From contig CM082596.2 of the NCBI GenBank assembly GCA_040954595.2, positions 9,300,001-9,364,000 of the forward strand: DNA of 64,000 nt, written 5' to 3'. The position numbers and the translations under genes were made by a program. The notes under the pieces were generated by a model. It did no database searches. It saw only the letters and a list, made by a program, of their open reading frames with translations, and had not been told where the DNA came from. Shown here piece by piece: positions 30,482 through 41,880 of this stretch (positions within the stretch are counted from its first letter, which is position 1; each line of letters starts with the position of its first letter). The stretch comes from Balanoglossus misakiensis. Lineage: Eukaryota > Hemichordata.

Positions 30482-32168
30482 GAGTGCATTTATACATCGG
30501 TCATGGATGGGACAAGCAGTACTTGGTTGATCCTGATGAAACTGGTAATCGTGGTGAAGGGTGCCAAGTTCAAGTGTCTGTCAACACTGTGGAGTCAATG
30601 CTGACATATCCTCCAGCAGGAGTATGGACAAGGAACATAAGTAATCTGCCCGATTTAACTGATAGCACCATTTTTGATTATTTCATCACAAAGTGCGACA
30701 ACTGCCACAGTACTGCTCGAAAACACAGGGATAGTGGTTGGAACTTTTACAAAAGTAACCATGTCAAGAACATTTTAATTCATAATCGCGAGCATCAGTC
30801 AGTGTTATTTATTAAATCAATGGTTGTCAAGTCATATTCCAAGACTGTTGATCCAGTACCCCTCAAAAACAGTACTCCACCCTAGTTTTCCTCGATCAGA
30901 ACACAGGTAAAATACTTGGAGGTAAATGTGTGTGTAAAGCGGGTGCTGGTGGATACTGCAAACACATAGCTGCCACCATTTTTGCCATAATGGATTTTCA
31001 TAGATGTGGACTGAAGGAGGTACCAGATACAGCTGCATGCACTGAGAAATTACAAGTTCATCACCATCCAAGCGTATATGGAAACACAGCTGTCAAGTTT
31101 GACTCAATTGACTGGATTAAGTATGACTATGAACGTGACTGTAATTCAGATAAAGTATATCGTCCTCGAAAAAGAAAAAGTGAATATAATGCATGTCCAA
31201 CAAAAGATACAATTGTTACAAAAGAAAAGGTAACACAACTTGCTGACTTCCTGAGTGCTTGTGGTCAGTCTACTCAACTTGTTGAGCTACTGTATTCCAA
31301 TGATTGGGAGCCTGCTATTAACAACACTGTACCATGTCAAATTACTGAAGCTTTACGAAATAATGTAGACGTAACTTCTGATGAGTTTTGCAATGTACAA
31401 CCCAGTCAGAGCAGTCATACTGGAAAACTTGTTTACAATATTAATGAGGATATATATGATTTTTATGAATCTAAGGTTAATGTTTAGAGTGTTGCAGAGT
31501 CAAGCAGAATAGAGATGTCCACTCAGGGCCAATACAGAAATCCAAATTGGTACTCACAACGTGAATTGAGAATCACGGCGAGCAAGTTTAAAGCTTGTCT
31601 GCAGGCAAAAGTACCCCCCTGACACTTTGGTTGAAAACATTATTTCACCAAAGAAATTTTCAAATAAGCACACCAAATGGGGCATTAAAAGTGAACACAT
31701 TGCTGTAGCACAGTATATCCAAGATCTGGAAAGAAAGGGCTACTCAGTTACATCAAGAGACATGGGTTTAGTTGTCAACCCAAGTTTTCCTTTCTTAGGT
31801 GCTTCCTTGGATAAATTTGTTGCTATTAAGTTGATGGGTGTTGATACCAATGCTCAATATGGTTGTGTAGAGGTTAAATCTCTCTCTAAATATGCAAAGC
31901 ATACACCAGTGGAAGCTTCCGGAATGCCTGATACTTTTTTCCATTTTGTAGATAGTAAGCTTAGATTACAAAGAAATCACAGATACAAGGGCAGTTGTTT
32001 GTTTGTGGGCTTGAGTGGTGTGATTTAGTTGTTTGGTCACCGAGTGGTTTTGCTGTTGAGAGAATTTTTAAAGATAAACTTTTGTGGAGCAAAATGTTAC
32101 CAGCCCTGGGGGAATTTTATTTTACCTATGTTTTGCCAGAATTGACCAGAAGGGACTCCAGCAAATAA
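30482..32168 (+). pseudogene. SWIM zinc finger + YqaJ-type nuclease gene, decayed
   Basis: Starts after a CGTATCATAG acceptor. Frame 1 (30484-30885) has an N-terminal domain with TKCDNCHSTA. Frame 2 (from ~30900) has GGKCVCKAGAGGYCKHIAAT, a C-x-C-x7-C-x-H SWIM zinc finger. After a TAG at 31485 and an extra C in a C6 run (31613-31618) the YqaJ domain follows: ITASKFKACLQAKVPPD, WGIKSEHIAVAQYI, FLGASLDKFV and CVEVKSLSKY. A last shift near 31988 gives QLFVCGLEWCDLVVWSP and FYFTYVLPELTRRDSSK with stop at 32166. D and E-x-K catalytic residues of the PD-(D/E)xK fold are present but the gene needs at least four repairs. SWIM/YqaJ proteins accompany ISL2EU-type transposases. Confidence 0.8.
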
Positions 32169-32636
32169 ATATTGAAAAGTGGCACATTCACTATCTGTCA
32201 CAGTCTGTTATCAATTTTGAACATGTTCTACAAGCTGAATTGAGTATTTCTCTGCAGGTGACAAAAACAATATGCACAACAAATGTCTGGCAACCAGTGT
32301 AATTTAATGTAAATATTTTGAGTGTTAAGTAAATACTTTTTAAAACATAAATATACATTATGACAGTAATATATTCATCCTATATTTTAATTACAATAAA
32401 TTTATATTAATACAATTTTAAAATTTGTAATATATAATTTTTAAAATTGTATTAATTGTACATTCAATTTCAAATATACATGTATGTAATAATATACACA
32501 ATATAAATTAAGGAATAAATATTTCAACATATACATATATAAATTTGTTGTACTGTACATATTTATCTCTTATAGGCAAATTTGAATGCAGATGTAAATA
32601 TAACCCCATTACTATGAAGTGATGAATGCTGACAAT

Positions 32637-34880
32637 TTATTCTGTTCCGTCGTCATTTAATGGAGGAAGAAAATTAGTCAGATGACAGCACACATGCCAT
32701 ATCTCATTTAACTGTCTGCACAGAGTTATGGGGATAGTCATTTGTAAAATTCTGAAATTCTTAACTCTCTCAATGGCCCTCTCTACATGAATTCTAAGGC
32801 GAGCAATCCGATGAGTTTCGGTTTCCTGTGGTAGTGTCATCTGACTACTTCCTCTCAGAAAAGGGGGATGGTTTACTCTTACTCCTATAGAGTCAAATAC
32901 ATCCTGTACTTCCAAGCCTTAATCAGCCATAATGTGTGAACCAGACAGAGAAGCAAACTTGTCAACCAAACCACATTTCTTGGTTAGCTCTTTATCGGTC
33001 ACAGAACCAGCATACAGATCGGAAATGGACGCCACTGGCCCATGTGGTAAAATTCCAACAAGACCCTTAGCAGTATGGTTGTTTTTGTATTTAGAGAAAG
33101 TGATACTCTGTATGGCTAAACTGCTTGGGTGCTCAATGAAAATTTCCGTACAATCAACTATAAGAAATGTATCCTCATATCCAAGAGAAGTGAAGACACA
33201 GGGGAGTTTTGAACGGACAAGATTTGTAGAGGGCCAAAGAGGAAGTTGAGAAAATTTATTAAACATAATATTGATCCAAGTTGAAAATACTCTGCTAACT
33301 GTTGACTCAGAAATATGGAATCTATGGGCCAGATCTTTTTCCAAGTAGCCCTGATGCAGTTTGTTAAGAGTGAGAAAGAGTTCATCGGCAAGTGCCAAAC
33401 TTCTCTCTTTACCCCTTGGTGTAACATAAGAATTACCCTTGTATGTTGACCCCCAATAATTAAATTTCCCATCACAACTTAAAAAAAATCAAAAATAGCA
33501 AGGAAACAAAAATAATCTGGTAATCCAGTGTAAAACCTAAAATCATCATTACTACACATAAATCGCCTCAAACCAAAACGCTCCATTTCTAGCTGCTGTT
33601 CAAGCTTCTTGTTCTTTTCTCTTTCTTCCTCCAGTTGTGTTTGTAAATGTGCCAATTTGTCTGGTGATCTGGATTTAGTCACAGGAACAGTCTGAATATA
33701 ATAAAATTAATCCTATTAGAAAAAAATTGTAAACCGTAGTGTAGATGTCATAGTTCTTGCGTGATTCTTGCAATTTTCATAAATTTTGTATATTTGACAT
33801 GGTTATTTTTACTTCCGGTTTACAAAGCTCTAAAAAGTTTAGGGTCGGCGGGCTAAAATTAGGGTAGGTCTGGTAATCGGAACAGCACATATTTTTTTAT
33901 TTGGCCTAATGAATGTAAATTTTTAGTAAATGGCATGTAAATATGATTCTTGATTACATCAAAATCTTGACACAGTAACTGGTGCACTTACCCCATGTGG
34001 TTCTGAAGCCTGTTTAGATTGCAACTGTGCTAGTTTTACAGACAATTTTGGAGATTTCTCCTTTTGCTGGAACTCCACCTATTACAAAGATAATGGGCAA
34101 TCAATATATGGCAACTGAATATATGGCTGACTAAAACTATAATCCATATGCAGTTGGATACAATGTACTAACTTGTACTAGTAACATATCAATGGGACAT
34201 TATTTCAATGGGGGATTCCCTTTAGGTAATCCCCTAAATACATTGTAGCTAATGGATACATTGTACTCAACTAGGGATTCCCATCCCGGTTTCCCCAGCA
34301 CGTTCGCATACGCACATAAACCGGTAGCCAAGATATGGGCTCGATCAACTTGCAAAAGTTTTATACACTTGCGCGGCGAGGTTTGACCAGAAACAAATGG
34401 CACGGCTAAAAACTAAAATATTTAAAATACGGTGTAAACCTTACCTCGTTATCTTCTGAACATACGTTTACTTTCACTTCCGCTAATTTCTCCGACAGCG
34501 ACATACCCCCGGCCCGGCTACCATTACCAATGTTGTTGTTGTTTGTAGAAAGAGGACTTCGCGTCTCTCTCCTCAATCTACACCGACCAGTTTGGACATT
34601 GCTTGGCCACGAAACACTACCATCACCGCACTTTTTGGGAAAAATCGTTGGAATATTGCGGAGTTTTGTTTTTACACCGCCCTGGAAGTGACGACTGCAT
34701 ATACATACGTCGTTCAAATCGCTTTGTTTTTTTCACGTCAGACCTCGCCAATAATATTCTTCTTTTCCATATTGTTTGCACATGCTTGGGTTGATGTTTT
34801 AGATTAAAGAATCGTACGCCTTTTGATCGCTGGTAGGACTTCTCTGGACAATGTGCTATTGCACACAAGTAACGTCCCAT
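32637..34880 (-). pseudogene. THAP + DDE_Tnp_4 transposase gene, decayed (ISL2EU/IS4EU-like)
   Basis: The first exon starts at the ATG at 34880 with MGRYLCAIAHCPEK; a frameshift near 34735 separates it from DVCICSRHFQGG, together a C2CH THAP zinc finger. A small exon (34083-33992, EKSPKLSVKLAQLQSK) and a coiled-coil exon (from 33692, LQTQLEEEREKNKKLEQQLE) follow. After a frameshift in a T run (~33480) comes the catalytic domain: FNYWGS, FHISESTVSRVFSTW, FLIVDCTEIFIEHPSS (first D), DLYAGSVTDKELTKKCG (second D), ADKGL with AAA changed to TAA at 32919, and RIHVERAIERVKNFRIL (E). The order THAP, coiled coil, DDE_Tnp_4 is typical of this transposase class; it is convergent with the YqaJ gene as in ISL2EU elements. 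Confidence 0.85.
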
Positions 34881-35483
34881 ATTTGCATCTCAAAACAATG
34901 GCGACCCTCGATGACCTTAGCAACCTGTACCCCTGAGGACAACAATTCTTTACTATCAATCACGTGATCTGGCAATGTGCCCCATGGCGCAGTCATTTCC
35001 AGATGACGGGCAAGCAATATTTCGGCATCCAGTAAAAGTTTTTCCGAGTATGTTTTTACTTTAGAACCGCCAGACACATAACATGTATCGGGTATGTTGC
35101 CTCATCAGCCTCATTGCATTTCGTCTGCACAGTCTTTGTCTGCACCACGTAAGTCCACGTTGTTGAAGTTGCCGGTCATCTGGAAATTTGAATGCGAACG
35201 TAACTGCCGTCTGAGCGCGTCTGACGTCATTTGATAGCGAAGAATGCATTGCGGCTATGACGTCATCGCCATCTTTATGCAAGTAGGCCATTGGAATACG
35301 TCCATTGCGAATTTGATATTTGAGCGACGGGTCTTGTATCATGTGTGTGAGACCCGTACACAGTAACCAATTGCATTTTCTTGTTATGTGTTTTAACTCA
35401 TTATTACTTTTTAACATGTCGTCGCCGGTAATGTGGCGAAATGCGTTCGTCCAGCCCAATTTTAGTGTACAAATTACGGGCAC
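34856..35483 (-). CDS. Unrecognised coding-like ORF pair upstream of the THAP exon
   Basis: Two overlapping frames (35483-35061 and 35077-34856) share the junction DTCYV/YMLCV near 35065 and could be one ORF with a frameshift. The first has LGWTNAFRHITGDDMLKSNN, CNWLLCTGLTHMIQDPSLKY and a basic Arg/Gln-rich end. The second has SEKLLLDAEILLARHLEMTA. Codon use looks protein-like, but I know no matching family. It could be a first exon of a host gene interrupted by the transposon, or part of the element. Confidence 0.3.
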
Positions 35484-35641
35484 AAACGTTCAGTATAAAC
35501 CCATATATTAGGGTCTCAGGGGCATTTTAAGTTTGATTTTCCGAAATCTTATCTTATTAAGTCTTTCTGGTTTTGAAAATTAAACATGTGAGATTAACAC
35601 ATCGTCAAGCTACAATTAGACTTCACGTCCACTAAACTTTA

Positions 35642-35923
35642 GGTAAACTGGAACGAGGATGTGAAGATGAAACTGTCACCCTGACATGTCCTGATGGAGT
35701 CATAAAGGTGTTATCAGCAAACTATGGTCGAACAGAAAGTGACGTCTGTGGGTATGAATCGGTCACTAACTGCAGATCAACGGACAGTCTCAGTATTGTG
35801 TCGAGTCTGTGTGATGGCAGGGCTACATGCAGCGTTACTGCCTCAAATAGTGTTTTTGATGACCCCTGCTCATAGAGTATCAAGTGCCTGGATGTCTACT
35901 ATGAATGTGTATCAGGTTGGTAT
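35642..35923 (+). pseudogene. SUEL/L-rhamnose-binding lectin exon, with a nonsense codon
   Basis: After a CTTTAG acceptor-like site the exon reads GKLERGCEDETVTLTCPDGV, IKVLSANYGRTESDVCG and CSVTASNSVFDDPCS, then TAG (35874-35876), then SIKCLDVYYECVSG. The YGR motif (ANYGRT) and DPC motif are the sugar-contact signatures of the SUEL lectin fold, and Cys spacing fits four disulfides. The normal residue after DPCS is replaced by a stop. Such domains occur in secreted or membrane lectins of marine invertebrates. Confidence 0.8.
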
Positions 35924-36559
35924 TTCGATATGAATCATCTTGATATCAAAATTCGCTCGGCAGCACTAGGTGACCCCCTGAACTACCTTGTTACAGCTCA
36001 CAATAACAAGTCCATATACATAACAACTGGCTATTGTGCAAGGCATTGTAAAGATCCACTTCACCGCCTGCCTCCATTTACTGTTTGTTTGTAGTATCCG
36101 TCACTCTGCACATGTCCAGTTCAAGTTTTCGTTCAAAGAGAGTACAAACATTGCCTTTGCTGGACATTTTTAACTTGAAGAGTGCAATTTATTACTGGAC
36201 TTTGGTAAACTTCGCCTCGGTACGAATATTTCAACGGTTAATCTCACCCTCAGTCTGGCAGTAAGCTTAGCAAAAACGTATCTGACTCTCCAGCATCAGT
36301 GTGATTTAACATTTTCGTGTCCTCTCGAAGGAAACATTTAAAATTTATACAAACTTGCTATTTTACCAAATATGCGTGGATAATGATATTCGGAGGTGGC
36401 TATATACATTTTCAAGACCCTGACTTGCAGCTACTAGTTTGTTTTCGTTATTTAGTTTTACATGTGTGTTGTATGCGGTCGGTTCATAATGGATTATTGC
36501 ATTGAATTTTTTCTGCCACGGCTACAATTTTTTGTCTTTCTTTCCTTTTCATTTAAGAC

Positions 36560-36811
36560 AAGCTGGAACAGGGATGTGAAAATGAAACTGTCACTCTGAC
36601 ATGCCAGGGTGGTACCATAAAGGTGTTGTCAGCAAACTATGGTCGCACAGAAAGTGACGTCTGTGGGAATGAATCTGTCACTGACTGCAGATCAACGGAC
36701 AGTCACAGTATTGTGTCGAGTCTGTGTGATGGCATGGCTACGTGCAGCGTTACTGCCTCAAATAGTGTGTTTGGTGACCCCTGCTCCTGGATCACCAAGT
36801 ACTTAGAAGTA
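36560..36811 (+). CDS. SUEL/L-rhamnose-binding lectin exon, intact copy
   Basis: A tandem copy of the previous exon, about 90% identical by eye: DKLEQGCENETVTLTCQGGT, IKVLSANYGRTESDVCG, CSVTASNSVFGDPCSWITKY, then LEV and a GTAAGC donor at ~36812. The YGR and DPC...KY motifs are both intact. The acceptor is CATTTAAGA-like and weak. I see no signal peptide or further exons, so the lectin gene is partial here or only an exon duplication. Confidence 0.8.
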
Positions 36812-36812
36812 A

Positions 36813-37330
36813 GCATCGGGGGTGCATGGGGTGGGAAGAAGTCTGACCTAGTACACTAGACAAACCAGCGAATACATGATATGTGGCGAAGAACGGAGGG
36901 GGTTGGTGTGTCAAAGGGGGGGGGGGTCATTAGAAAATTTTGTAAAATATGTAGCTCAAAGTTGCATTTTTATGAACTCAAAAGCAAATTATCTCAATGT
37001 TTGGGAGGACCAATTTTACTTTTTGCCACTCAACTGAAAGTTAGAAGATTTGGCGTCATCTTCGTCATGACATCATTTATAAAACTTCTAGTATATAGAA
37101 GATGCAGCGCGAAACTATTAGTTATGCGAAATGGTTTAAACGATTATTCTCCCTTATGTATTTAATTTGTTAAATATTATCATCGGTGGGGTTGGGGTGG
37201 CAAGCACTCTGCCCTGGTACACTAGACAAACAGCAACAAATTGAAATGTGGCGGAGAATGAAGGGGGTGAAACTTTTGTAAAATAAAGGGCGCGAAACTG
37301 CAATTTTCTGGACTCAAAAGCAAAAGTTTG
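36813..37330. repeat. Direct repeat pair (~370 bp apart), G-rich
   Basis: The block CATCGGGGGTGCATGGGGTGG...ACACTAGACAAACCAGC (36813-36905) recurs at about 37182-37275 with shared AATG(T)GGCG(G/A)AGAA and TTTTGTAAAATA. The region continues as poly-C/poly-G-rich non-coding sequence to 37440. Confidence 0.65.
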
Positions 37331-37696
37331 GTGGCAAAAGTATGTGACCACCCTTTAAACGTTTCAAAAAAACAGATGACCCCCACTTTTGGAGTTCAAA
37401 ATTTAAGTGACCCCCCCCCTGGATTTTGCCCCCCCCCCCGGCCGTAAAAACTGAACGGTCACTAAGCTTTCCTGTCAATATGTATGCCGCATTTATTGAC
37501 ATGTTTATGTCAAAAGCAAATAAAGGTTTCATATTCTCCATGCTTCTTTGAGTTGTGAGTGAACCAATCAGCAACTCTTTTATTACGATACTGGAGGCCA
37601 CCAGCCCAAAAGTATACATGTCACATAAAAAAGTTCAAATATTAAGGAAGCAAAATCATCAATCACAAAATGAACAAATAGATAAATAACACTGTA

Positions 37697-37810
37697 TGTA
37701 AGAGAACACATAGAAGTTCTCATGATACTCATTCAAATGTACAGGTCATTATACACTGTAAGAGAACACATAGAAGTTCTCATGCATTCAAATGTACAGG
37801 TCATTATACC
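37697..37810. repeat. ~60-bp tandem duplication
   Basis: GTAAGAGAACACATAGAAGT through AATGTACAGGTCATTATAC occurs twice in a row (from 37697 and from 37757), nearly identical. Confidence 0.85.
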
Positions 37811-40255
37811 CAACAGTTCCACTCCAATTTATCATTTATAATTTTCCACACTTCTGAGGCAATGTGCGAGTCAAACACAAAGTCTGTAAGAATGTCATCC
37901 TTACAATGAATGTAGGGAATATTGCCTACTATGTCAGAAATGACAGCATCTGTTAACCCAGTCATTACTATTGCTGAAATTAAACCCCTGGACATTGAAT
38001 CTCTATATGTGATCAAGTCTTGTTTGATTATCTGTTTTTGTTCTTCAGTAACATAATTAGTTAGGCAGTCCTGCTGTTCAACATCTTTAGAAGCTGCACC
38101 CAGTTCCTCATCAGTAAGTCTCACTGGGATCAAACCAGGATATATAGGGCATTCCCCACATTCACATCGTCCATAGCAAATGTCACAACATAGATGGCCC
38201 TGAGAAATATTAATTTGTTTGTTTTGTCCAAAATGTTTCAAAAGGATATCTCTTCGACATCTGTCATCTGAAATGCAAAATTTTCTCATTTGGCTAACAG
38301 TGGCAACTCTGCTCACATCTCTTAGTTGATAGTAAAAATGCCTGTGTTCCATCCCTTCCTGCCCTGCCTGATTCCTGTGCAAAACCTTCAAAGGATCTGA
38401 AAGCTCCCCAATGAATGATCATGTGGACATCCGGACATCCACTCCCATACCGAATGCAATAGTAGCTGTTATTACTCTCAACTTGGATTCAGTCTTGTCG
38501 AATGATTTTTCAATGAATCTTTTATTTTTGACTGGTGTGGAGTGGTGGTACATTGTAAACAGTGCATTCCGAATTGTTGGTGTCCCAATCCATGATTCAT
38601 CATTTAATTCACTGACAAAAAACTTGTACAAATGTGCACAAGATTTGATATTTCGGCAGTAAATTATGTGTTTCTTAGTTTCTGTCTTCATGTATCTCAG
38701 AAAATCAGTAAGCCAATAGAATGTGTCAGCAATTGATGTTGGAGCCTGTATTGTTAGGTAGAATATATTGTGGTGGTCAAGATCACATGTTACCAGCTCA
38801 CATTTTTCCATGCTTAGGATTTTCTTTATTTCAGATCTCATCTCTGGAGTTGCAGTTGCAGTGAGTGCTACCATGCTAGCTCTTGGAAGAAGACTCCGTA
38901 GTTCACCGATGCAAGCATAGTCTTTTCGAAAATCTTTACCCCTGAACAATTGAAAATAACAATAGACATGTCAACATTTTTAAGATCATAAAAGCTGTGT
39001 GTGTATTCATCTCTATTTCAGCACATTCAGCACCAGTTCATTTTAAGGTGGCATTGCATGAAACCGTCGAGACTTTTTCAGAGGCCTATTTCTCATCAAA
39101 GACAACGTTAAAACCCCCATAAACCATATATATTCTGGAAGCTGAGTTTCTGAACTTTTGTTTGAGTTGCAAATATTATTGATCTCCGGAAATGGCGGCG
39201 ATTTTGGGTTAAAAAAAACATTTTTGATATTATGTCATTAAATTTAAATTAGGTAAAAAAGTTGACCATGCATCATGCATCTTAATATGTCATTCGAAAC
39301 TAGAGTACACATGCAAAAAAACGGTAATTTTTTTTGCGTTATCTGCTTCCATTAGGGAGTAACAGCGTTTGAAAGTTAGATTTTTAGTAAGATTTGATCA
39401 AATTCATGGTGAGTTGTATTGAATCAGAGTTTATTCCCGCCAGGGACACTTTATCGGCTAACAAAATTACCGTTTTGTTGTATGGGTCATACACAATCCC
39501 CTGTTAAAATTTGAGCAAATTCGGCCTACGCAGAGCGAAGCTATTTTCGTCCGAAGTTGTATATACACGTACCACTGAACAACACAGTGTGCTTCATCAA
39601 CAACAATGGAATGAATGGTGTCTCTGTACTATGCTTGTCATAGATGATTTCTCGAATTACCACTAAATAGGGCTTCTGGACTGAGCAGCATGATGTCACA
39701 ATCTCTATCTGTAAAAGAAAAATATGTGATGCTATTAATAACATACTCATATGGGATGCATGAAAACACTTATTAAGAGATAATATTTCACATATTGGGT
39801 AACTGCAGTTCTGAGTGTCTATGAAGTACATCAATGTAGTATATGTACATACTTAATTAACATAGGGTCATATAAGTCATGCTAATAGATTGGTATGGTG
39901 GATAGATAATGTGGTTGCAGCATTCTCCAAAATAGGTGAGATGTTTCACTTGACATTACATTTTACAAATCAAAATATGAAATCATACATGAGCATAATG
40001 AAACAAACCTGTACTATAGCCTTGTTGTTTGCTCAGCTGTACTGCACTAACTCCCATCATGTTGAGACGCTGCACCTGGTCAGCCATAAGGGACACCAGT
40101 GGAGATAACACTAGTTCTTTATGATTCATCGGAGGGTTGTGGTATGTTTGGTAACAATTCATATATTATTGTTTTCCCATAGCCGGTAGGCAATACTGCC
40201 ATGACATCATTACCATTCACAAGTTGCCTAATAAGCACTCAACTTGTCTATCCTG
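37804..40255 (-). pseudogene. RecQ-like DNA helicase gene, multi-exon, decayed
   Basis: Read leftwards: NDVMAVLPTGYGKTIIYELL near 40200 (Walker A), then after a shift ELVLSPLVSLMADQVQRLNM. The segment 39715-39555 has DIMLLSPEALFSG, two in-frame stops, and HSIVVDEAHCVVQW. The segment 38949-38419 has LPRASMVALTATATPEMRSE and FGMGVDV; a one-base shift follows, then PDVHMIIHWGAFRSFEGFAQ and ESGRAGR in the other frame, and a shift back to give YYQLRDVS and a Cys-rich CCDICYGRCECGECP RQC-like zinc segment. All canonical RecQ motifs can be found, but at least four breaks make it a pseudogene or a very error-rich sequence. Confidence 0.8.
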
Positions 40256-40773
40256 ATGGAAAATACATTAAAAAACGAGGTTTTATAGGCCCTATATGAC
40301 AGCACAACATTAATAAAAATTCACCAATGTACTCACGAAAAATAATCATTCAATTTTAAACATCAAACGTTCAACACTGAAAAATACTCGCATGAAATAA
40401 CTTAAAGTGTCACATTGAAGAATACTTAAATAACCCTGAACAGCACGTGCAGTGTCAGATATTCTCTGCCGTGCAACTGAGTTCAATTGTGATATGATGA
40501 AATAATCTAGCAAACAAGTATTTTGAGAAATTAAACTATACCTAACAGATCAAGAAATTCCTACCTTCAACTTGTATGATAAATTGTACAAGGTTAAAGA
40601 TGCTTCAATTGCAGCGTACAATCGGTCTCCATCGATGGATGTCGCCGAAGTTTTTGCTGGATGTCGCCAGTTTGGTCGAGTTGCAGTTACCCGGGTCACA
40701 CTGACAGCTCAGCCAATCAGCGGATGATCAAAATCCTGACATCGGCCATTTTGTTTTACAAAGCTTTCAATAG

Positions 40774-41222
40774 TTGCCTCTCAAGAGGGCGCTAACAATG
40801 ACCTTTGGCTTTTCAGAGACGTGGTCAAGATGTCTCTCCAAATCCGTTTGAGCTCGCGCTCTGATTCGCTAGTATCATGCAGATGTTGCTTCATGTGATT
40901 GGCTAACGTCCTTGTCACGTGAAGAGGCATACGTGTGGAACAGACGTTCGGAACAACAAACGACACTTGTACGCGTAAATTATGTAAAATAATTCGGATT
41001 ATCTCAATTTTTGGCGATCGATCTATAAAAATGAAATTGTGAAGTAAGTAGGCAACCATGGTGATACTTCTGGTGGAACGCCATTGACGAATCAGTTACC
41101 TTCCCCTAAATCGAACGCCACTTCAGCGCTCTGATGGGTTGAGCGAAACGGATTTGGAGAGACATCTTGACCGCGTCTCTGAAAAGCCAAAGGTCATTGA
41201 TGGCGCGTTCTTGAGAGGCAAT
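40774..41222. mobile_element. Foldback element with ~80-100 bp inverted ends
   Basis: TTGCCTCTCAAGAgGGCGC...GACCTTTGGCTTTTCAGAGAC...GTCAAGATGTCTCTCCAAATCCG (40774-40850) recurs reversed at 41146-41222 with few differences. It lies ~500 bp upstream of the RecQ pseudogene. The enclosed minus ORF (40781-41059) is probably spurious. Confidence 0.8.
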
Positions 41223-41337
41223 TTCAATAGTATTTCCCCAGACCCTTTTCTGGAGACCATCGGAAGAGCAAAGGCGTCTGGGTAACCGAGACTACGTCAA
41301 GTCTAGAGAGCTGCATCGAAATTGTCCTCAAATTCAT

Positions 41338-41690
41338 ATTATATTATATCATGCTACCGTCCGCGATTCTGATTGGACGAAAGCGATGGTAAAATACTGT
41401 TTTACCACTGCTGGCAGTGGTAAAACGGACTCCTGAATCAGCATGCAACAGGGAAAATGTGCGGTTATACCACAGTCGCGCGGGAATAAACCAAATAACT
41501 AGCATAAAAACACTTGAATTTACGGACGTTTTATTTTGGAACTGCTCTGCTCTGAATATTTTGCACTTCTGTCACTTTTTGTCGTCTGCTTCATGTTTAA
41601 TGCTCGATCCCGGGCCACTCGAGTTTACATTCACCGTCGCCATGTTGGTTCACGATCGTAACTTCTTTTTCTAACACTGTTTCGTTAAGA
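41338..41690 (+). repeat. Dispersed repeat, copy A
   Basis: Aligns by eye in the same orientation with 53483-53830: ATATCATG.TACC..CCGTC, ACTG/TCTGATTGGAC, CAGGGAAAATGTG.G.TTA, TTGGAACTGCT, GTCATCTG..TCATGTTTA and TCCCGGGC.G..GAGTTTACATTC blocks in order. The two copies are substantially diverged. Confidence 0.8.
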
Positions 41691-41737
41691 AAATGACACC
41701 GATATGCCACAAAAATCAATTGTTGATATAATATAAT

Positions 41738-41880
41738 AGCAATAACCCCCGCCTCAGTCGGGTATACACTCGATTTGGGTACAATTCGCTCCATATAGCA
41801 CTCGCCTGACGGCTCGTGCTATATGTCTCGAATTGTACCCAAATCTCGCGTATACCCGCCTGTGGCGGGGGTTATTGCTT
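41738..41880. repeat. Long hairpin (AGCAATAACCCCCGCC palindrome)
   Basis: AGCAATAACCCCCGCCtcaGTCGGGTATAC...GATTTGGGTACAATTCG on the left faces its reverse complement ending GGCGGGGGTTATTGCT, giving stems of about 60 bp with a short loop near 41805. It directly follows dispersed repeat A and may be its end. Confidence 0.85.

Larger units (their letters stand above)
30482..34880. mobile_element. ISL2EU/IS4EU-like DNA transposon, coding span
   Basis: Two convergent decayed genes, SWIM-YqaJ on plus and THAP-DDE_Tnp_4 on minus, share ~470 bp of AT-rich intergenic sequence (32170-32636). From memory, ISL2EU elements encode a transposase of the IS5-related DDE class together with a YqaJ nuclease. 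Termini and target duplications were not found, so the outer limits are minimal. Confidence 0.65.

Noticed and set aside
40781-41059. 92-codon minus ORF as first exon of the RecQ-like gene
   Set aside because: It is contained in a foldback element, and its C-terminal codons are part of the inverted repeat.
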